DNA of 58,537 bases, taken from Microbacteriaceae bacterium X2B. GTDB lineage: Bacteria; Actinomycetota; Actinomycetes; Actinomycetales; Microbacteriaceae. The translations under genes were made by a program, and so were the position numbers. The notes beneath the pieces were generated by a model. That model was not told the origin of the DNA, ran no database searches, and worked only from the letters and a program-made list of their open reading frames with translations. The DNA lies in NCBI GenBank assembly GCA_005502445.1, contig SCPB01000012.1:1-58537 (forward strand). The letters run 5' to 3'. This document shows, in pieces, positions 1 to 7,933 of this stretch (position 1 is the stretch's first letter; the number at the start of each line of letters is the position of its first letter).

Positions 1-115
1 GGCCGGGTGCGCATCGGTCACCGGGTCAGCGTACGGCGCCCGCCGCTCCTCCACGGTTGCGCCCCTCAGCCGGCTGTCCACGCCCCTCCGGTCGGCCCCG
101 ATGTCGGAGGTTCGA

Positions 116-1549
116 ATGTCGGTGGTCCCTGCTGGAATGGTGCTCGTGACCACCCCTGCCGAGCACCGCGAAGCGCCGTCCGCGGCGCGGGCGCGCATCG
201 ACGAGCGCACCAGCGAACGCACCGACGCTAGCTCCGTCGAGCGCTTCGGTGAGCGCTTCGACGCGCTCCTCGACGAACTCGTCGAGTTCGAGGTGCGCGA
301 GGCGCGCATCGCGGCCCGGCGCGCGGCCGTCGTCGACGAGCTGCGGCTGCTGACCGAGCGACGAGCGCTCGCGAGCCCGCCGTCCGGCGGGCCGTCGCCG
401 GTCGTCTGGTCGCCCGAGATCGTCGCGCGTCGCACGCTCGCGACCGAGATCGCGGCGGCGACTCGCTCCTCCGAGCGCGCAGCCGAGACGCTCGTGGCCC
501 ACTCCCGCACGCTCATGGCGCAGCTGCCCGAGACCCGTGCCGCGCTCGAGGACGGCCGCATCGGGCCGCGTCATGCGAGCATCCTCATCGATCAGTCGTA
601 TTCGCTTCCGGCCGAGTCGGTCGCGACTTTCGAGGCCGCCGCGGTCGCCGCGGCGGAGCAGTGCGGAGCCGAGCGGTTCCGGCAGCGCTCACGCGTCATC
701 CGCGAGCGGCTGCACCCCGACTCGATCGCGGCGCGTCGCCGAGCGGCGGTCGAGAAGCGCGGCGTGTTCGTCGACCCGGGTGACGACGGCATGGCGACTC
801 TCTCCGCCTACCTCCCGGCCGAGCAGGCGATGGGCGCTTACCGCCGCATCACCGCGATCGCCCGCACGCTCGACGACGACCCGTCGCGCACGCCCGACGT
901 CGTGCCGCGGCGCACGCTCGCTCAGCGTCGCGCCGATGTCCTCGCCGACCTGCTCCTCGACGGCGAGGTGACGGCGACCGGCACCGGCCGAGGCGTGCGC
1001 GCGCAGGTTCTCGTCACCGTTCCGGTGCTGTCGCTCATCCGGGCGTGCGGAGCGGGCTCCGCCGCCGGGGCCGGAGTCCCCGCGCCCGGCGCCGCCGACC
1101 CCGGCCGTCTCGAGGGCGCACACCTCGAGGGCGCGCATCTCGAGGGCTACGGCCCGATCGACGACGCGACGGCCGCCCGGCTCGCGGCGCGGGCGCCGAG
1201 CTTCACCCGCCTGCTCACGAATCCCGAGACCGGCGCGATCCTCTCCGTCGGCCGCGACCGCTACAGCGTTCCCGCCGACCTCACGACCGCCCTCCGGGTG
1301 CGCGACGAGACCTGCCGGTTCCCGGGCTGCGGGCGCTCTGCGGCGAACGCCGACATCGACCACACCGTCGACTGGCAGCACGGCGGCGGGACGCGCATCG
1401 ACAACCTCGCCCACCTGTGCCCGAGCCACCACCGGCTCAAGCACAACACGGATTGGACGGTTCGGCACGCCGGGCGCGGGACTCTGCAGTGGCGGTCGCC
1501 GTCCGGCCGCCGATACGTCACCGAGCCCGCTCGGGTCTTGAGGCTGTGA
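116..1549 (+). CDS. DUF222 / HNH endonuclease domain protein (13E12 repeat family)
   Basis: About 477 aa. The N-terminal two thirds are Arg/Ala/Glu-rich and helical, as in DUF222 proteins. The C-terminal ~60 residues hold an HNH nuclease fold: CRFPGCG, then DIDHTVDWQHGG, then LCPSHHRLKHN, which provides the zinc-binding cysteines and the H-N-H catalytic residues. An ATG at 101 is in frame, but a GGAGG at 106-110 lies 5 nt before the ATG at 116, so 116 is the better start. The middle holds a short repeat (LEGAHLEGAHLEG, about residues 340-352). Members of this family occur in many copies in actinobacterial genomes and their substrate is unknown; some travel with mobile DNA. The family call is firm and the function is not. 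Confidence 0.85.
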   Translation: MSVVPAGMVLVTTPAEHREAPSAARARIDERTSERTDASSVERFGERFDALLDELVEFEVREARIAARRAAVVDELRLLTERRALASPPSGGPSPVVWSPEIVARRTLATEIAAATRSSERAAETLVAHSRTLMAQLPETRAALEDGRIGPRHASILIDQSYSLPAESVATFEAAAVAAAEQCGAERFRQRSRVIRERLHPDSIAARRRAAVEKRGVFVDPGDDGMATLSAYLPAEQAMGAYRRITAIARTLDDDPSRTPDVVPRRTLAQRRADVLADLLLDGEVTATGTGRGVRAQVLVTVPVLSLIRACGAGSAAGAGVPAPGAADPGRLEGAHLEGAHLEGYGPIDDATAARLAARAPSFTRLLTNPETGAILSVGRDRYSVPADLTTALRVRDETCRFPGCGRSAANADIDHTVDWQHGGGTRIDNLAHLCPSHHRLKHNTDWTVRHAGRGTLQWRSPSGRRYVTEPARVLRL

Positions 1550-1700
1550 TGGCGCGCGCCGTGACTCATGAACGCAGACCTCCCCACGGGTCCTCCCCAC
1601 GAATCCAGCGACGAAATGTTCCCGTCGATCACGACCGTCGCCCCTGCCAGCCAGTACCCCGGCCGTAGACTGAGGCCATCGTGAACCGAGGAGGCACCGC
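1550..1700. other. Intergenic region before the 86-aa gene
   Basis: No gene seen. A TAGACT hexamer near 1665-1675 could be a -10 element for the next gene, which in this case has a leader and a Shine-Dalgarno sequence (GAGGAGG, 1688-1694). Confidence 0.3.
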
Positions 1701-1961
1701 GTGAGCATTCCGGCCGACGACTCCCGTCGTTCGCCCGCCGAAACGGCGCGCGAGCAAGCCCTCGGCGAGATCAGCGACGTGCTGCTCAATCTCGAGCACA
1801 CCCTCGCCCGTGCCAAGAAGGCCCTCGCCCGCGTCAAGAAGTCGGGCGGCGACCACAACGTGGAACTCGCGCTCACCGAGCTGATCGCCGACCTCGAGCG
1901 AAACCACAAGCGCTTCATGCACGACACCTACTACGCCGGCGACACGCTGCGACTCATCTGA
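1701..1961 (+). CDS. Small conserved hypothetical protein, 86 aa
   Basis: Starts at GTG with a strong ribosome binding site (GAGGAGG) 6 nt upstream. The predicted protein is mainly alpha-helical and charged, with heptad-like leucines through residues 18-65 (LLNLEHTLARAKKALARVKK), suggesting a coiled coil or helical bundle. There is no signal peptide, membrane segment, cysteine pair or catalytic motif. I recognise no family. The 3' end is followed within 3 nt by the restriction-enzyme remnant at 1964, so the two may be read together by chance of insertion. Confidence 0.7.
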   Translation: MSIPADDSRRSPAETAREQALGEISDVLLNLEHTLARAKKALARVKKSGGDHNVELALTELIADLERNHKRFMHDTYYAGDTLRLI

Positions 1962-1963
1962 CC

Positions 1964-2260
1964 GTGCGTAGCGGTCTCGAGATTCAGGCGGCACTGACCG
2001 TCTTCGTCGCCAAGTGGTCGGGATTCTCGGGCACAGAGAAAGCCGAAGCACAGACCTTCCTCAACGAGCTCTTCGCCTGTTACGGCAATGACCGCAGCGA
2101 GGTGGGCGCACGCTTCGAAGACTTCGCCACGTCGGCCGGCTTCATGGATCTGCATTGGCCCGGCGTGCTCATCGTCGAGATGAAGGGGCCAACGGTCCCG
2201 CTCGAGAAGGCCCGAGACCAGCGAGAGCGCTACTGGCAGGAATCGTCTGACGAAGAGTAA
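1964..2260 (+). pseudogene. N-terminal remnant of a MmeI-like (type IIG) restriction-modification enzyme
   Basis: The 98-aa product resembles only the first ~100 residues of large single-chain enzymes that join a PD-(D/E)xK nuclease to a DNA methyltransferase. Visible signs are FVAKW near the start, a conserved helix (TEKAEAQTFLNELF), and the nuclease core MDLHWPG followed by LIVEMKGP, that is D...ExK. It ends after RERYWQESSDE, where the full enzymes run on for about 800 more residues with methylase and target-recognition domains; none of that follows here. The GTG start lies 2 nt after the previous stop. I read it as a truncated leftover that cannot modify DNA. Whether the nuclease stub is expressed is unknown. 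GC content is lower than in neighbours. Confidence 0.65.
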
Positions 2261-2308
2261 GGTAGGCTCACCAATGCAAATGTGAGTCGGCCCCAGGGAA
2301 GCGTCGAA

Positions 2309-2599
2309 ATGAAAAATCGCGGCGAGGAGATCGGCGAGGTTATAGGCACGATCGTCGGTGTTGTCGGAGCGATTTCAATTGGCCTCTGGGGCCTCTGGTG
2401 CACGTGGACTGCATTCTTCGGCGGAACACTTCCTATCCCCTTCGTGGATTGGCAGACGCAGGGAAATGTCTGGCTGGGATTGGTGTTCCTGTTCATCATT
2501 ACCCCGCTGCTCACGGCGATCGGGTCGCAGCTATTTATCTGGATCATCGGTATTCCCGTCGCCCTGCTCGTAGGAGTCTTCATCAGGACGCCTCGGTGA
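2309..2599 (+). CDS. Small membrane protein, about 96 aa
   Basis: Two hydrophobic segments are visible: one around TIVGVVGAISIGLWGLWCTW and one from WLGLVFLFIITPLLTAIG through FIWIIGIPVALLVGVFI, which may be two helices. ATG 2309 is preceded by AGGGAA with 8-nt spacing, so I prefer it to the in-frame GTG at 2282. The stop overlaps the GTG of the next membrane gene (GTGA at 2596-2599), so the two are probably co-translated. No known function. The base composition is less GC-rich than the genome, as in the adjacent restriction-enzyme remnant, which suggests acquisition with it. Confidence 0.6.
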   Translation: MKNRGEEIGEVIGTIVGVVGAISIGLWGLWCTWTAFFGGTLPIPFVDWQTQGNVWLGLVFLFIITPLLTAIGSQLFIWIIGIPVALLVGVFIRTPR

Positions 2600-2922
2600 A
2601 GCCGACACTCGCACCGTGGCTCGGAGCGGCTGGGGCAGGGCTCTCGCTGATTGCCCTTGGCAACCTGCCCTACGGCTACTACACATTCCTCCGTGTTGCG
2701 ATCACGGGGATCGCCATCCTGCGGTCAGTGATGGCGTATCGGGCCTTAGATTTTGGATGGCTGTGGGCGCTCATTCCCATCGCCATACTCTGGAATCCAG
2801 CCATACCCATCCACCTGGAGAGAACCACCTGGGCAGGTCTGAATGTGGCCGCTGCGGCCTTACTCGGATTCGCCGGCTACTACCTTTCGCGAAGACCTGA
2901 TTCGACATCGAAGGGGCAGTAG
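2596..2922 (+). CDS. DUF6804-like small membrane protein, 108 aa
   Basis: Read from a GTG that overlaps the preceding stop codon by 4 nt. Four hydrophobic stretches cover most of the chain. The pattern LPYGYYTFLR, then a hydrophobic helix, then WNPAIPIHLER before a final helix, is what I recall of the DUF6804 family (small four-helix membrane proteins of unknown function). Probably made together with the 96-aa membrane protein upstream. The family assignment rests on memory of the motif, not on a search. Confidence 0.6.
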   Translation: MKPTLAPWLGAAGAGLSLIALGNLPYGYYTFLRVAITGIAILRSVMAYRALDFGWLWALIPIAILWNPAIPIHLERTTWAGLNVAAAALLGFAGYYLSRRPDSTSKGQ

Positions 2923-2950
2923 AGGGAACCCACCCCAGCCGCGCAGCTGT

Positions 2951-2956
2951 TAACCT
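2951..2956 (+). promoter_or_regulatory. Candidate leaderless -10 (TAACCT) of the methyltransferase gene
   Basis: The hexamer ends 6 nt before the ATG at 2963, and there is no Shine-Dalgarno sequence. It fits the leaderless pattern seen at many starts in this window. No clear -35. Confidence 0.4.
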
Positions 2957-2962
2957 CAGCGC

Positions 2963-3937
2963 ATGACCGTGGCGGAGCATCCCGACAGCACCGCCGGCAC
3001 CGCGTCCGACCCGGCCGCAGCCGTCACGGAGACCAACCCGCCAGCGCAGCTCTGGACGCCCGCCTCCCCCGACCTCCTCATCCACGCCGACAACCTGACC
3101 GCGATGCGGCGGATGCCCGACGCGAGCATGCGCATGGTCTACCTCGACCCGCCCTTCAACACGGGCCGCGCGCAGGAGCGCCGCACGACGAGCCACGCCC
3201 GCGCGACGAGCGATGCCGGCCCGGTCGACGACACGTCCACGGCCGGCGGCGGGCGCACGAACGCCTGGCGCGGCTTCGGCGGCGAGAGCTACACGCGCAC
3301 GATCGAGGCGCTCAGCAGCTACGACGACCGCTTCGCCGACTACTGGGGCTTCCTCGCCCCCCGCCTGCTGGAGGCCCGTCGCCTGCTCGACGACCGCGGA
3401 ACCCTCTACCTGCACCTCGACTACCGCGAGGCGCACTACGCGAAGGTCGCGCTCGATGCCCTCTTCGGCCGCGACTGCTTCCTCAACGAGATCATCTGGG
3501 CCTACGACTACGGGGCCAAGTCGCGCAGCCGCTGGCCGACGAAGCACGACACGATCCTCGTCTACGTGAAGGACCCGGAGCGGTACCACTTCGACTCGAC
3601 CGAGGTCGACCGCGAGCCGTACATGGCGCCGGGGCTCGTGACGCCCGAGAAGGCCGCGCTCGGCAAGCTGCCGACCGACGTCTGGTGGCACACGATCGTC
3701 GGCACGACGAGCCGCGAGAAGACCGGCTACCCGACGCAGAAGCCCGTCGGCATCCTGCGCCGCATGATCCAGGCGTCGACGGCGCCGGGCGACTGGGTGC
3801 TCGACCCCTTCGCCGGCAGCGGCACGACGGCGGCCGCCGCGCACGCCCTCGGGCGCCGCACCGTGAGCATCGATTCGGGCGCGGATGCCGTGGCCGTGAT
3901 GGCGACGCGCCTCGCGCTCACCGCGCATCGCCTCTGA
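2963..3937 (+). CDS. Site-specific DNA methyltransferase (N4/N6 amino, beta class)
   Basis: 324 aa. Motif IV (YLDPPFN) comes at about residue 58 and the SAM-binding motif I (LDPFAGSGTT) near residue 277. This order defines beta-class amino-methyltransferases, which methylate adenine N6 or cytosine N4. TQKP and the acidic residue after strand 2 (SIDSG) are also present. The region between is short and holds the target-recognition part. No restriction gene is intact beside it: the nearby 1964-2260 remnant belongs to another enzyme class, so this is either a solitary methylase or a partner lost its nuclease. Start chosen at ATG 2963, which has a TAACCT -10 candidate 6 nt upstream. Confidence 0.88.
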   Translation: MTVAEHPDSTAGTASDPAAAVTETNPPAQLWTPASPDLLIHADNLTAMRRMPDASMRMVYLDPPFNTGRAQERRTTSHARATSDAGPVDDTSTAGGGRTNAWRGFGGESYTRTIEALSSYDDRFADYWGFLAPRLLEARRLLDDRGTLYLHLDYREAHYAKVALDALFGRDCFLNEIIWAYDYGAKSRSRWPTKHDTILVYVKDPERYHFDSTEVDREPYMAPGLVTPEKAALGKLPTDVWWHTIVGTTSREKTGYPTQKPVGILRRMIQASTAPGDWVLDPFAGSGTTAAAAHALGRRTVSIDSGADAVAVMATRLALTAHRL

Positions 3938-3969
3938 AACTCGCCCCGGGCATCCCGAGCGCCCCTCGA

Positions 3970-3975
3970 TAGGCT
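3970..3975 (+). promoter_or_regulatory. Candidate leaderless -10 (TAGGCT) of the HAD gene
   Basis: TAGGCT lies 7 nt before the ATG at 3983 with no ribosome binding site between. Confidence 0.45.
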
Positions 3976-3982
3976 TTATGGC

Positions 3983-4780
3983 ATGCGAGACCGCCGAGAG
4001 ATCGAATGCTGGCTCACCGACATGGACGGCGTGCTCGTCCACGAGAACACCGCGCTGCCGGGGGCCGCGGCGCTCATCCAGCAGTGGCGCGACGCCGGAA
4101 CCCCGTTCCTCGTCCTCACGAACAACTCGATCTTCACGCCGCGCGACCTCGCGGCCCGACTGCGCGCGAGCGGCATCGATGTGCCGGAGGAGGCCATCTG
4201 GACGAGCGCGCTCGCCACGGCCGACTTCTGCGCCAACCAGATGCCCGGCGGCAGCGCCTTCGTCATCGGCGAGGCGGGCCTGACGACGGCCCTCCACGAG
4301 GCGGGCTTCATCATGACCGAGACGAACCCCGACTACGTCGTCGTCGGCGAGACGCGCAACTACTCGTTCGAGGCGATCACGAAGGCGATCCGCCTGATCA
4401 ACAAGGGCGCGCGCTTCATCGCGACGAACCCCGACGCGACGGGCCCGAGCGCCGACGGCGTGCTGCCCGCGACGGGTGCGATCTCGGCGCTCATCACGAA
4501 GGCGACGGGCAAAGAGCCCTACGTCGTCGGCAAGCCCAACCCGATGATGTTCCGCTCGGCGATGAACCGCATCGGCGCGCACAGCGAGAACACGGGCATG
4601 ATCGGCGACCGGATGGACACCGACATCATCGCCGGCATCGAGGCGGGCCTGCACACCGTGCTCGTCATGACGGGCATCAGCGACGAGGCGGAGATCGCCC
4701 GCTACCCGTTCCGCCCGAGCGAGACGCTCGCGGGCGTGCACGAGCTCGTCGAGCGCGAACCGGCCGAGACCGAGCTGTAG
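3983..4780 (+). CDS. HAD-IIA family hydrolase (NagD-like phosphatase)
   Basis: 265 aa, normal length for the family. HAD motif I is TDMDGVLV at residues 11-18, with the nucleophilic and acid-base aspartates. Motif II is LVLTNNS, and the C-terminal motif IV is MIGDRMDTDI, which binds magnesium. The IIA cap domain lies between motif II and the KPNPMMF stretch. NagD-like enzymes dephosphorylate small phosphorylated metabolites such as UMP or sugar phosphates; the substrate here cannot be told. Stands alone, convergent with the gene at 4810. Confidence 0.88.
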   Translation: MRDRREIECWLTDMDGVLVHENTALPGAAALIQQWRDAGTPFLVLTNNSIFTPRDLAARLRASGIDVPEEAIWTSALATADFCANQMPGGSAFVIGEAGLTTALHEAGFIMTETNPDYVVVGETRNYSFEAITKAIRLINKGARFIATNPDATGPSADGVLPATGAISALITKATGKEPYVVGKPNPMMFRSAMNRIGAHSENTGMIGDRMDTDIIAGIEAGLHTVLVMTGISDEAEIARYPFRPSETLAGVHELVEREPAETEL

Positions 4781-4809
4781 GGGCCGCGCTGCGGCGAGGG
4801 CGCCGCGGC

Positions 4810-5766
4810 TCAGCCGGTCGGCGCGAGCGAGCCCGTGAGCGGCTCGCCCGAGGCGCGCGTGACGAAGCAGTAGTAGTCGCGCTCGCCCGCATCCCACGCC
4901 TCGGCGCTCACGGGATACGAGGCCTGCACCTGCACGTCGACGTAGGCGCCGGCCGCGGCCAGGTTCAGGGCGGTGGGCGAGCCGCACGCGATCGGCAACT
5001 GCGCGGCGAGGGCCTCCTCGCCGGGATAGGCGGCTGCGGCGTCCGCCGCGACCGTGCCGCGGTAGGTCAGTTGCGCGGGGTGCGGCTCGGCGCAGTCCAC
5101 GACCGTGAACTCGGGCTGCCAGGGGTCGACGTAGTCGGCGAGGCACTCTCCGCCGCCGAGCTCGTTCCAGGCATAGGTGCCGGGAGCGACGGGGCCGTCT
5201 GGCCGCGCAACGAGGGTCGGGGTCGGCGTGGGCGTCGAGGTCGGCGTCTCGACCGCGAGGGGTTCTGGGTCGATCCACTGCGGAATGCGCGTGCCGAGAA
5301 GGAAGAGCGCGATGAGCGCGAGCACCGCCCCGAGCCCTACCGCGAGCCAGCCCAGGATGCCCGGGCGCCGCCGCGCATCCTCCCGCCTCCGCGCGCCCCG
5401 CGTCGCGATCGCGGGCCCCGCTTCGTCGTCGTCCGAGGTCTCGCCGACCGCTGCCGCGGCGACCCCGACCGAGGCTCCGCCCGCCTCGAGCTCCTCGACT
5501 CGACGCGGCAGCAGCAGGGGCGCGTCGTCGAACTCGCGGAACCGATCCGCGGCGAAGATGTCGTCGAGCGGGCTCGGAGCGGGGGCGGCGATGAGCTCGG
5601 TCGGCGCGTCGAGGTCGAGCGCAGGCGCGAGTCCGCCGCCCGTGCCGTCGACGCCGGGCGGTTCGGCGACCTCGAGAGCCTGCGTGGGGACATCCTCGAC
5701 ATCGAGCGCCTGCGTCGAGACGTCCTCTTCGTCGGCGTCGGAGTCGAACCCGCGGCCCTCGCTCAC
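4810..5766 (-). CDS. Septum formation family protein, membrane-anchored
   Basis: 318 aa in three parts. Residues 1-135 are acidic and low in complexity, with a repeated TQAL-x-V element (residues 18-33). One membrane helix spans about 137-158 (ILGWLAVGLGAVLALIALFL). After a Thr/Pro linker (TSTPTPTPT) comes an extracytoplasmic domain with four cysteines (GECLADY, VDCAEPH, IACGSPT, YYCFV), likely two disulfides, matching the actinobacterial Septum_form domain. The name derives from a mycobacterial protein; a direct role in division is not established. pyrE starts upstream with a 12-nt gap, so the two may be co-transcribed. Confidence 0.75.
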   Translation of the reverse strand: MSEGRGFDSDADEEDVSTQALDVEDVPTQALEVAEPPGVDGTGGGLAPALDLDAPTELIAAPAPSPLDDIFAADRFREFDDAPLLLPRRVEELEAGGASVGVAAAAVGETSDDDEAGPAIATRGARRREDARRRPGILGWLAVGLGAVLALIALFLLGTRIPQWIDPEPLAVETPTSTPTPTPTLVARPDGPVAPGTYAWNELGGGECLADYVDPWQPEFTVVDCAEPHPAQLTYRGTVAADAAAAYPGEEALAAQLPIACGSPTALNLAAAGAYVDVQVQASYPVSAEAWDAGERDYYCFVTRASGEPLTGSLAPTG

Positions 5767-5778
5767 GGTCGGTTCCGC

Positions 5779-6327
5779 CTACGCGAGCCCGAGGTCGTGC
5801 AGCCCGATCGCGGCGCAGTACTCGTAGCCGGCGTCCTCGATGATCTGCTGCGCGCCGGTCGCGCGGTCGACGACCACCGCGACGGCGACGACGATCGCGC
5901 CGACCTTCTCGAGGGCCGTCGCGGCGGCGAGCGGCGAACCGCCCGTCGTCGAGGTGTCTTCGAGCACGACGACGCGCTTGCCCGCGAGGTCGGGGCCCTC
6001 GACCTGCTTGCCGCGCCCGTGGTCCTTGGGCTCCTTGCGCACGACGAAGGCGTCGTAGGTGGCGCCGAGCGCGGCGCCCTGGTGCAGCACGGCCGCCGCG
6101 ATCGGGTCGGCGCCCATCGTGAGCCCGCCGACGGCGGCGATGTCCGGGATGTCGGCGATGAGGTCGACCATAACCCGGCCGATGAGCGGCGCGACGCGGT
6201 GGTCGAGGCTGACCGTGCGCAGGTCGATGTAGTAGCTCGCCTTCTTGCCGCTCGTGAGCGTGAAGTCGCCGTGGAACACGGCCTCTTCGCGGATGTACTG
6301 GATGAGCTGGGCGCGCGCGTCGGTCAC
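5779..6327 (-). CDS. pyrE: Orotate phosphoribosyltransferase
   Basis: 182 aa. Joins orotate to PRPP to give OMP in de novo pyrimidine synthesis. The PRPP-binding loop is VVVLEDTSTTGGS (the two acidic residues ED and the TTGG loop), and VRKEPKDHGRG is the flexible lysine-rich catalytic loop typical of OPRTase. TSGKKASYYIDLR near residue 24 binds orotate. The start is GTG 6327, chosen because the family starts here and because TAGGCT lies 7 nt upstream; extended open sequence further upstream is antisense to xth and not part of the gene. Divergent from xth across 40 nt. Confidence 0.92.
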   Translation of the reverse strand: MTDARAQLIQYIREEAVFHGDFTLTSGKKASYYIDLRTVSLDHRVAPLIGRVMVDLIADIPDIAAVGGLTMGADPIAAAVLHQGAALGATYDAFVVRKEPKDHGRGKQVEGPDLAGKRVVVLEDTSTTGGSPLAAATALEKVGAIVVAVAVVVDRATGAQQIIEDAGYEYCAAIGLHDLGLA

Positions 6328-6334
6328 GACCGTC

Positions 6335-6340
6335 AGCCTA
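6335..6340 (-). promoter_or_regulatory. Candidate leaderless -10 (TAGGCT) of pyrE
   Basis: Read on the minus strand, TAGGCT ends 7 nt before the GTG start of pyrE. Confidence 0.45.
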
Positions 6341-6355
6341 CCGAGCGCCGCCGAA

Positions 6356-6361
6356 TACGCT
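6356..6361 (+). promoter_or_regulatory. Candidate leaderless -10 (TACGCT) of xth
   Basis: TACGCT ends 6 nt before ATG 6368. It faces away from the pyrE element at 6335-6340, so two divergent -10 candidates lie within 27 bp. Confidence 0.45.
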
Positions 6362-6367
6362 GGGCGC

Positions 6368-7204
6368 ATGCGCATCGCCACCTGGAACGTCAACTCGATC
6401 CGCACCCGCCACGGCCGCGTCGTCGACTGGCTCGTCAACGCCGACATCGACGTGCTCGCGATGCAGGAGATCAAGTGCACCGACGCGCAGTTCCCGCGCG
6501 AGGGCTTCGAGGAAGCCGGGTACGAGGTCGTCGCCTGGGGCCTCAACCAGTGGAACGGCGTCGCGATCGCGAGCCGCCTGCCGATCACCGACGTCGAGGT
6601 CGGCTTCCGCGGGCAGCCCGGCTTCGCGAAGGGGCACGAGGGGCCGGATGCTCCGCTCGAGGCCCGCGCACTCGGCGCCACGATCGACGGGGTGCGCGTG
6701 TGGAGCCTCTACGTGCCCAACGGCCGCGCGCTCGACGACCCGCACTACGACTACAAGCTGCGCTGGCTGCGCGCGCTCGCCGACGACGCGCAGGCCTGGA
6801 TGTCCGCGAACCCGGAAGCGCCCATGGCCCTCACGGGCGACTTCAACGTCGCCCCGACCGACGCCGACATGGGCGACCCGAGCTTCGTGCCGGGCGTCTC
6901 GACGCACATCTCGCCGCGCGAGCGCGAGGCGTTCGCCCACTTCGAGGCGATCGGGCTCACCGACGTCGTGCGGCCCATCCAGCCGGAGGGCTTCACCTTC
7001 TGGGACTACAAGCAGTTGCGGTTCCCGCGCGACGAGGGCATGCGCATCGACTTCATCCTCGGCACCCCGGGCTTCGCCGATCGGGTGGTGGATGCCCGCA
7101 TCGAGCGCGAGCAGCGCAAGGGCGACGCCCCGAGCGACCACGTCCCCGTGCTCGTCGAGCTCGCGGGCGACGACGAAGACGACGACCGCCCGATGATCTT
7201 CTGA
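6368..7204 (+). CDS. xth: Exodeoxyribonuclease III (AP endonuclease)
   Basis: 278 aa. Cuts DNA at abasic sites and degrades 3' ends in base excision repair. The endonuclease/exonuclease/phosphatase fold is clear: TWNVNSIR at the N-terminus, QEIKC (metal-binding Glu), LYVPNGR, the active-site TGDFNVAP, RIDFIL, and the C-terminal SDHVPV with the catalytic Asp-His. ATG 6368 begins MRIATWNVNS, the usual family start. The C-terminus ends in an acidic tail (DDEDDDR). Confidence 0.93.
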   Translation: MRIATWNVNSIRTRHGRVVDWLVNADIDVLAMQEIKCTDAQFPREGFEEAGYEVVAWGLNQWNGVAIASRLPITDVEVGFRGQPGFAKGHEGPDAPLEARALGATIDGVRVWSLYVPNGRALDDPHYDYKLRWLRALADDAQAWMSANPEAPMALTGDFNVAPTDADMGDPSFVPGVSTHISPREREAFAHFEAIGLTDVVRPIQPEGFTFWDYKQLRFPRDEGMRIDFILGTPGFADRVVDARIEREQRKGDAPSDHVPVLVELAGDDEDDDRPMIF

Positions 7205-7236
7205 TCGAGCCTGACCGCGCCCTGCCCCTCCCCGGT

Positions 7237-7242
7237 TAGGCT
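7237..7242 (+). promoter_or_regulatory. Candidate leaderless -10 (TAGGCT) of the DedA gene
   Basis: TAGGCT ends 8 nt before ATG 7251; no Shine-Dalgarno. Confidence 0.4.
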
Positions 7243-7250
7243 CGTCACCC

Positions 7251-7895
7251 ATGGGAATCGACCAGTGGGCCATCGCCGTCATGGAATCGCTCGGCGTCGT
7301 CGGCGCCGGGCTGCTGGTGGCGATCGAGAGCCTGTTCCCGCCGATTCCCAGCGAGATCATTCTCCCCCTCGCGGGCTTCACGGCGAGCCGCGGATCGTTC
7401 CCGCTCGTCGGCGCGATCATCGCCACGACGATCGGCTCGCTCGTCGGCGCCCTCGGCCTCTACTACCTGGGGCGGTACGTGGGCGTCGCGCGACTGCGGC
7501 GCTGGGCCGATCGGGTGCCGCTCATGAGCGCCGACGACGTCGACAGATCGATGGTGTGGTTCGGCACGCACGATCGCATCGCCGTCCTGACGGGAAGGTT
7601 CGTGCCGATCGTCCGCAGCCTCGTGTCGATCCCCGCCGGTGTCGAGCGCATGAACCTCGGCCTCTTCCTGCTGCTGACCGTCATCGGCTCGGGCATCTGG
7701 AACTCGCTCTTCATCATCCTGGGCTTCGTGCTCGGCGAGAACTGGAACCTCGTCGAGGGCTGGATGTCGCAGTACTCGCGGCTGATCCTCGTGATCGCGA
7801 TCGTCGCGGTCGCGATCATCGTCGTGCTGCGCATCCGCCGCTACCGGCGCGCGCGCCGAGCCGGCGCAGCCGCCGCCGACGCCGACGCCGACTAG
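7251..7895 (+). CDS. DedA family (VTT domain) membrane protein
   Basis: 214 aa with about five hydrophobic segments. The DedA signature is present: ESLFPPIPSE in the first re-entrant region (about residues 24-33) and TGRFVPIVRS with the conserved Arg near residue 115-125. Members are thought to move or scramble lipids such as undecaprenyl phosphate and to support envelope integrity. The C-terminus is Ala/Asp-rich. Single gene, followed after 38 nt by a toxin-antitoxin pair. Confidence 0.88.
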   Translation: MGIDQWAIAVMESLGVVGAGLLVAIESLFPPIPSEIILPLAGFTASRGSFPLVGAIIATTIGSLVGALGLYYLGRYVGVARLRRWADRVPLMSADDVDRSMVWFGTHDRIAVLTGRFVPIVRSLVSIPAGVERMNLGLFLLLTVIGSGIWNSLFIILGFVLGENWNLVEGWMSQYSRLILVIAIVAVAIIVVLRIRRYRRARRAGAAAADADAD

Positions 7896-7902
7896 GCCTT
7901 GT

Positions 7903-7932
7903 GGTCAATGTGTACCAAATGTATCGTTGACC
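7903..7932. promoter_or_regulatory. Inverted repeat and leaderless promoter of the RelE-type TA pair
   Basis: Arms GGTCAA (7903-7908) and TTGACC (7927-7932) form a 6-bp inverted repeat ending one base before the antitoxin ATG. A -10 candidate TATCGT (7922-7927) ends 6 nt before the ATG, with TTGTGG at 7899-7904 as a weak -35 at 17-nt spacing. Such a repeat over the promoter is where an antitoxin would bind to repress its own operon. Seen in sequence; binding is inferred. Confidence 0.5.
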
Positions 7933-7933
7933 C

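Noticed and set aside
4006-7239. 1077-codon open frame across four genes
   Set aside because: Composition is almost only Arg, Ala, Gly, Asp, Pro; it is a shadow of the HAD, septum-formation, pyrE and xth genes caused by high GC.
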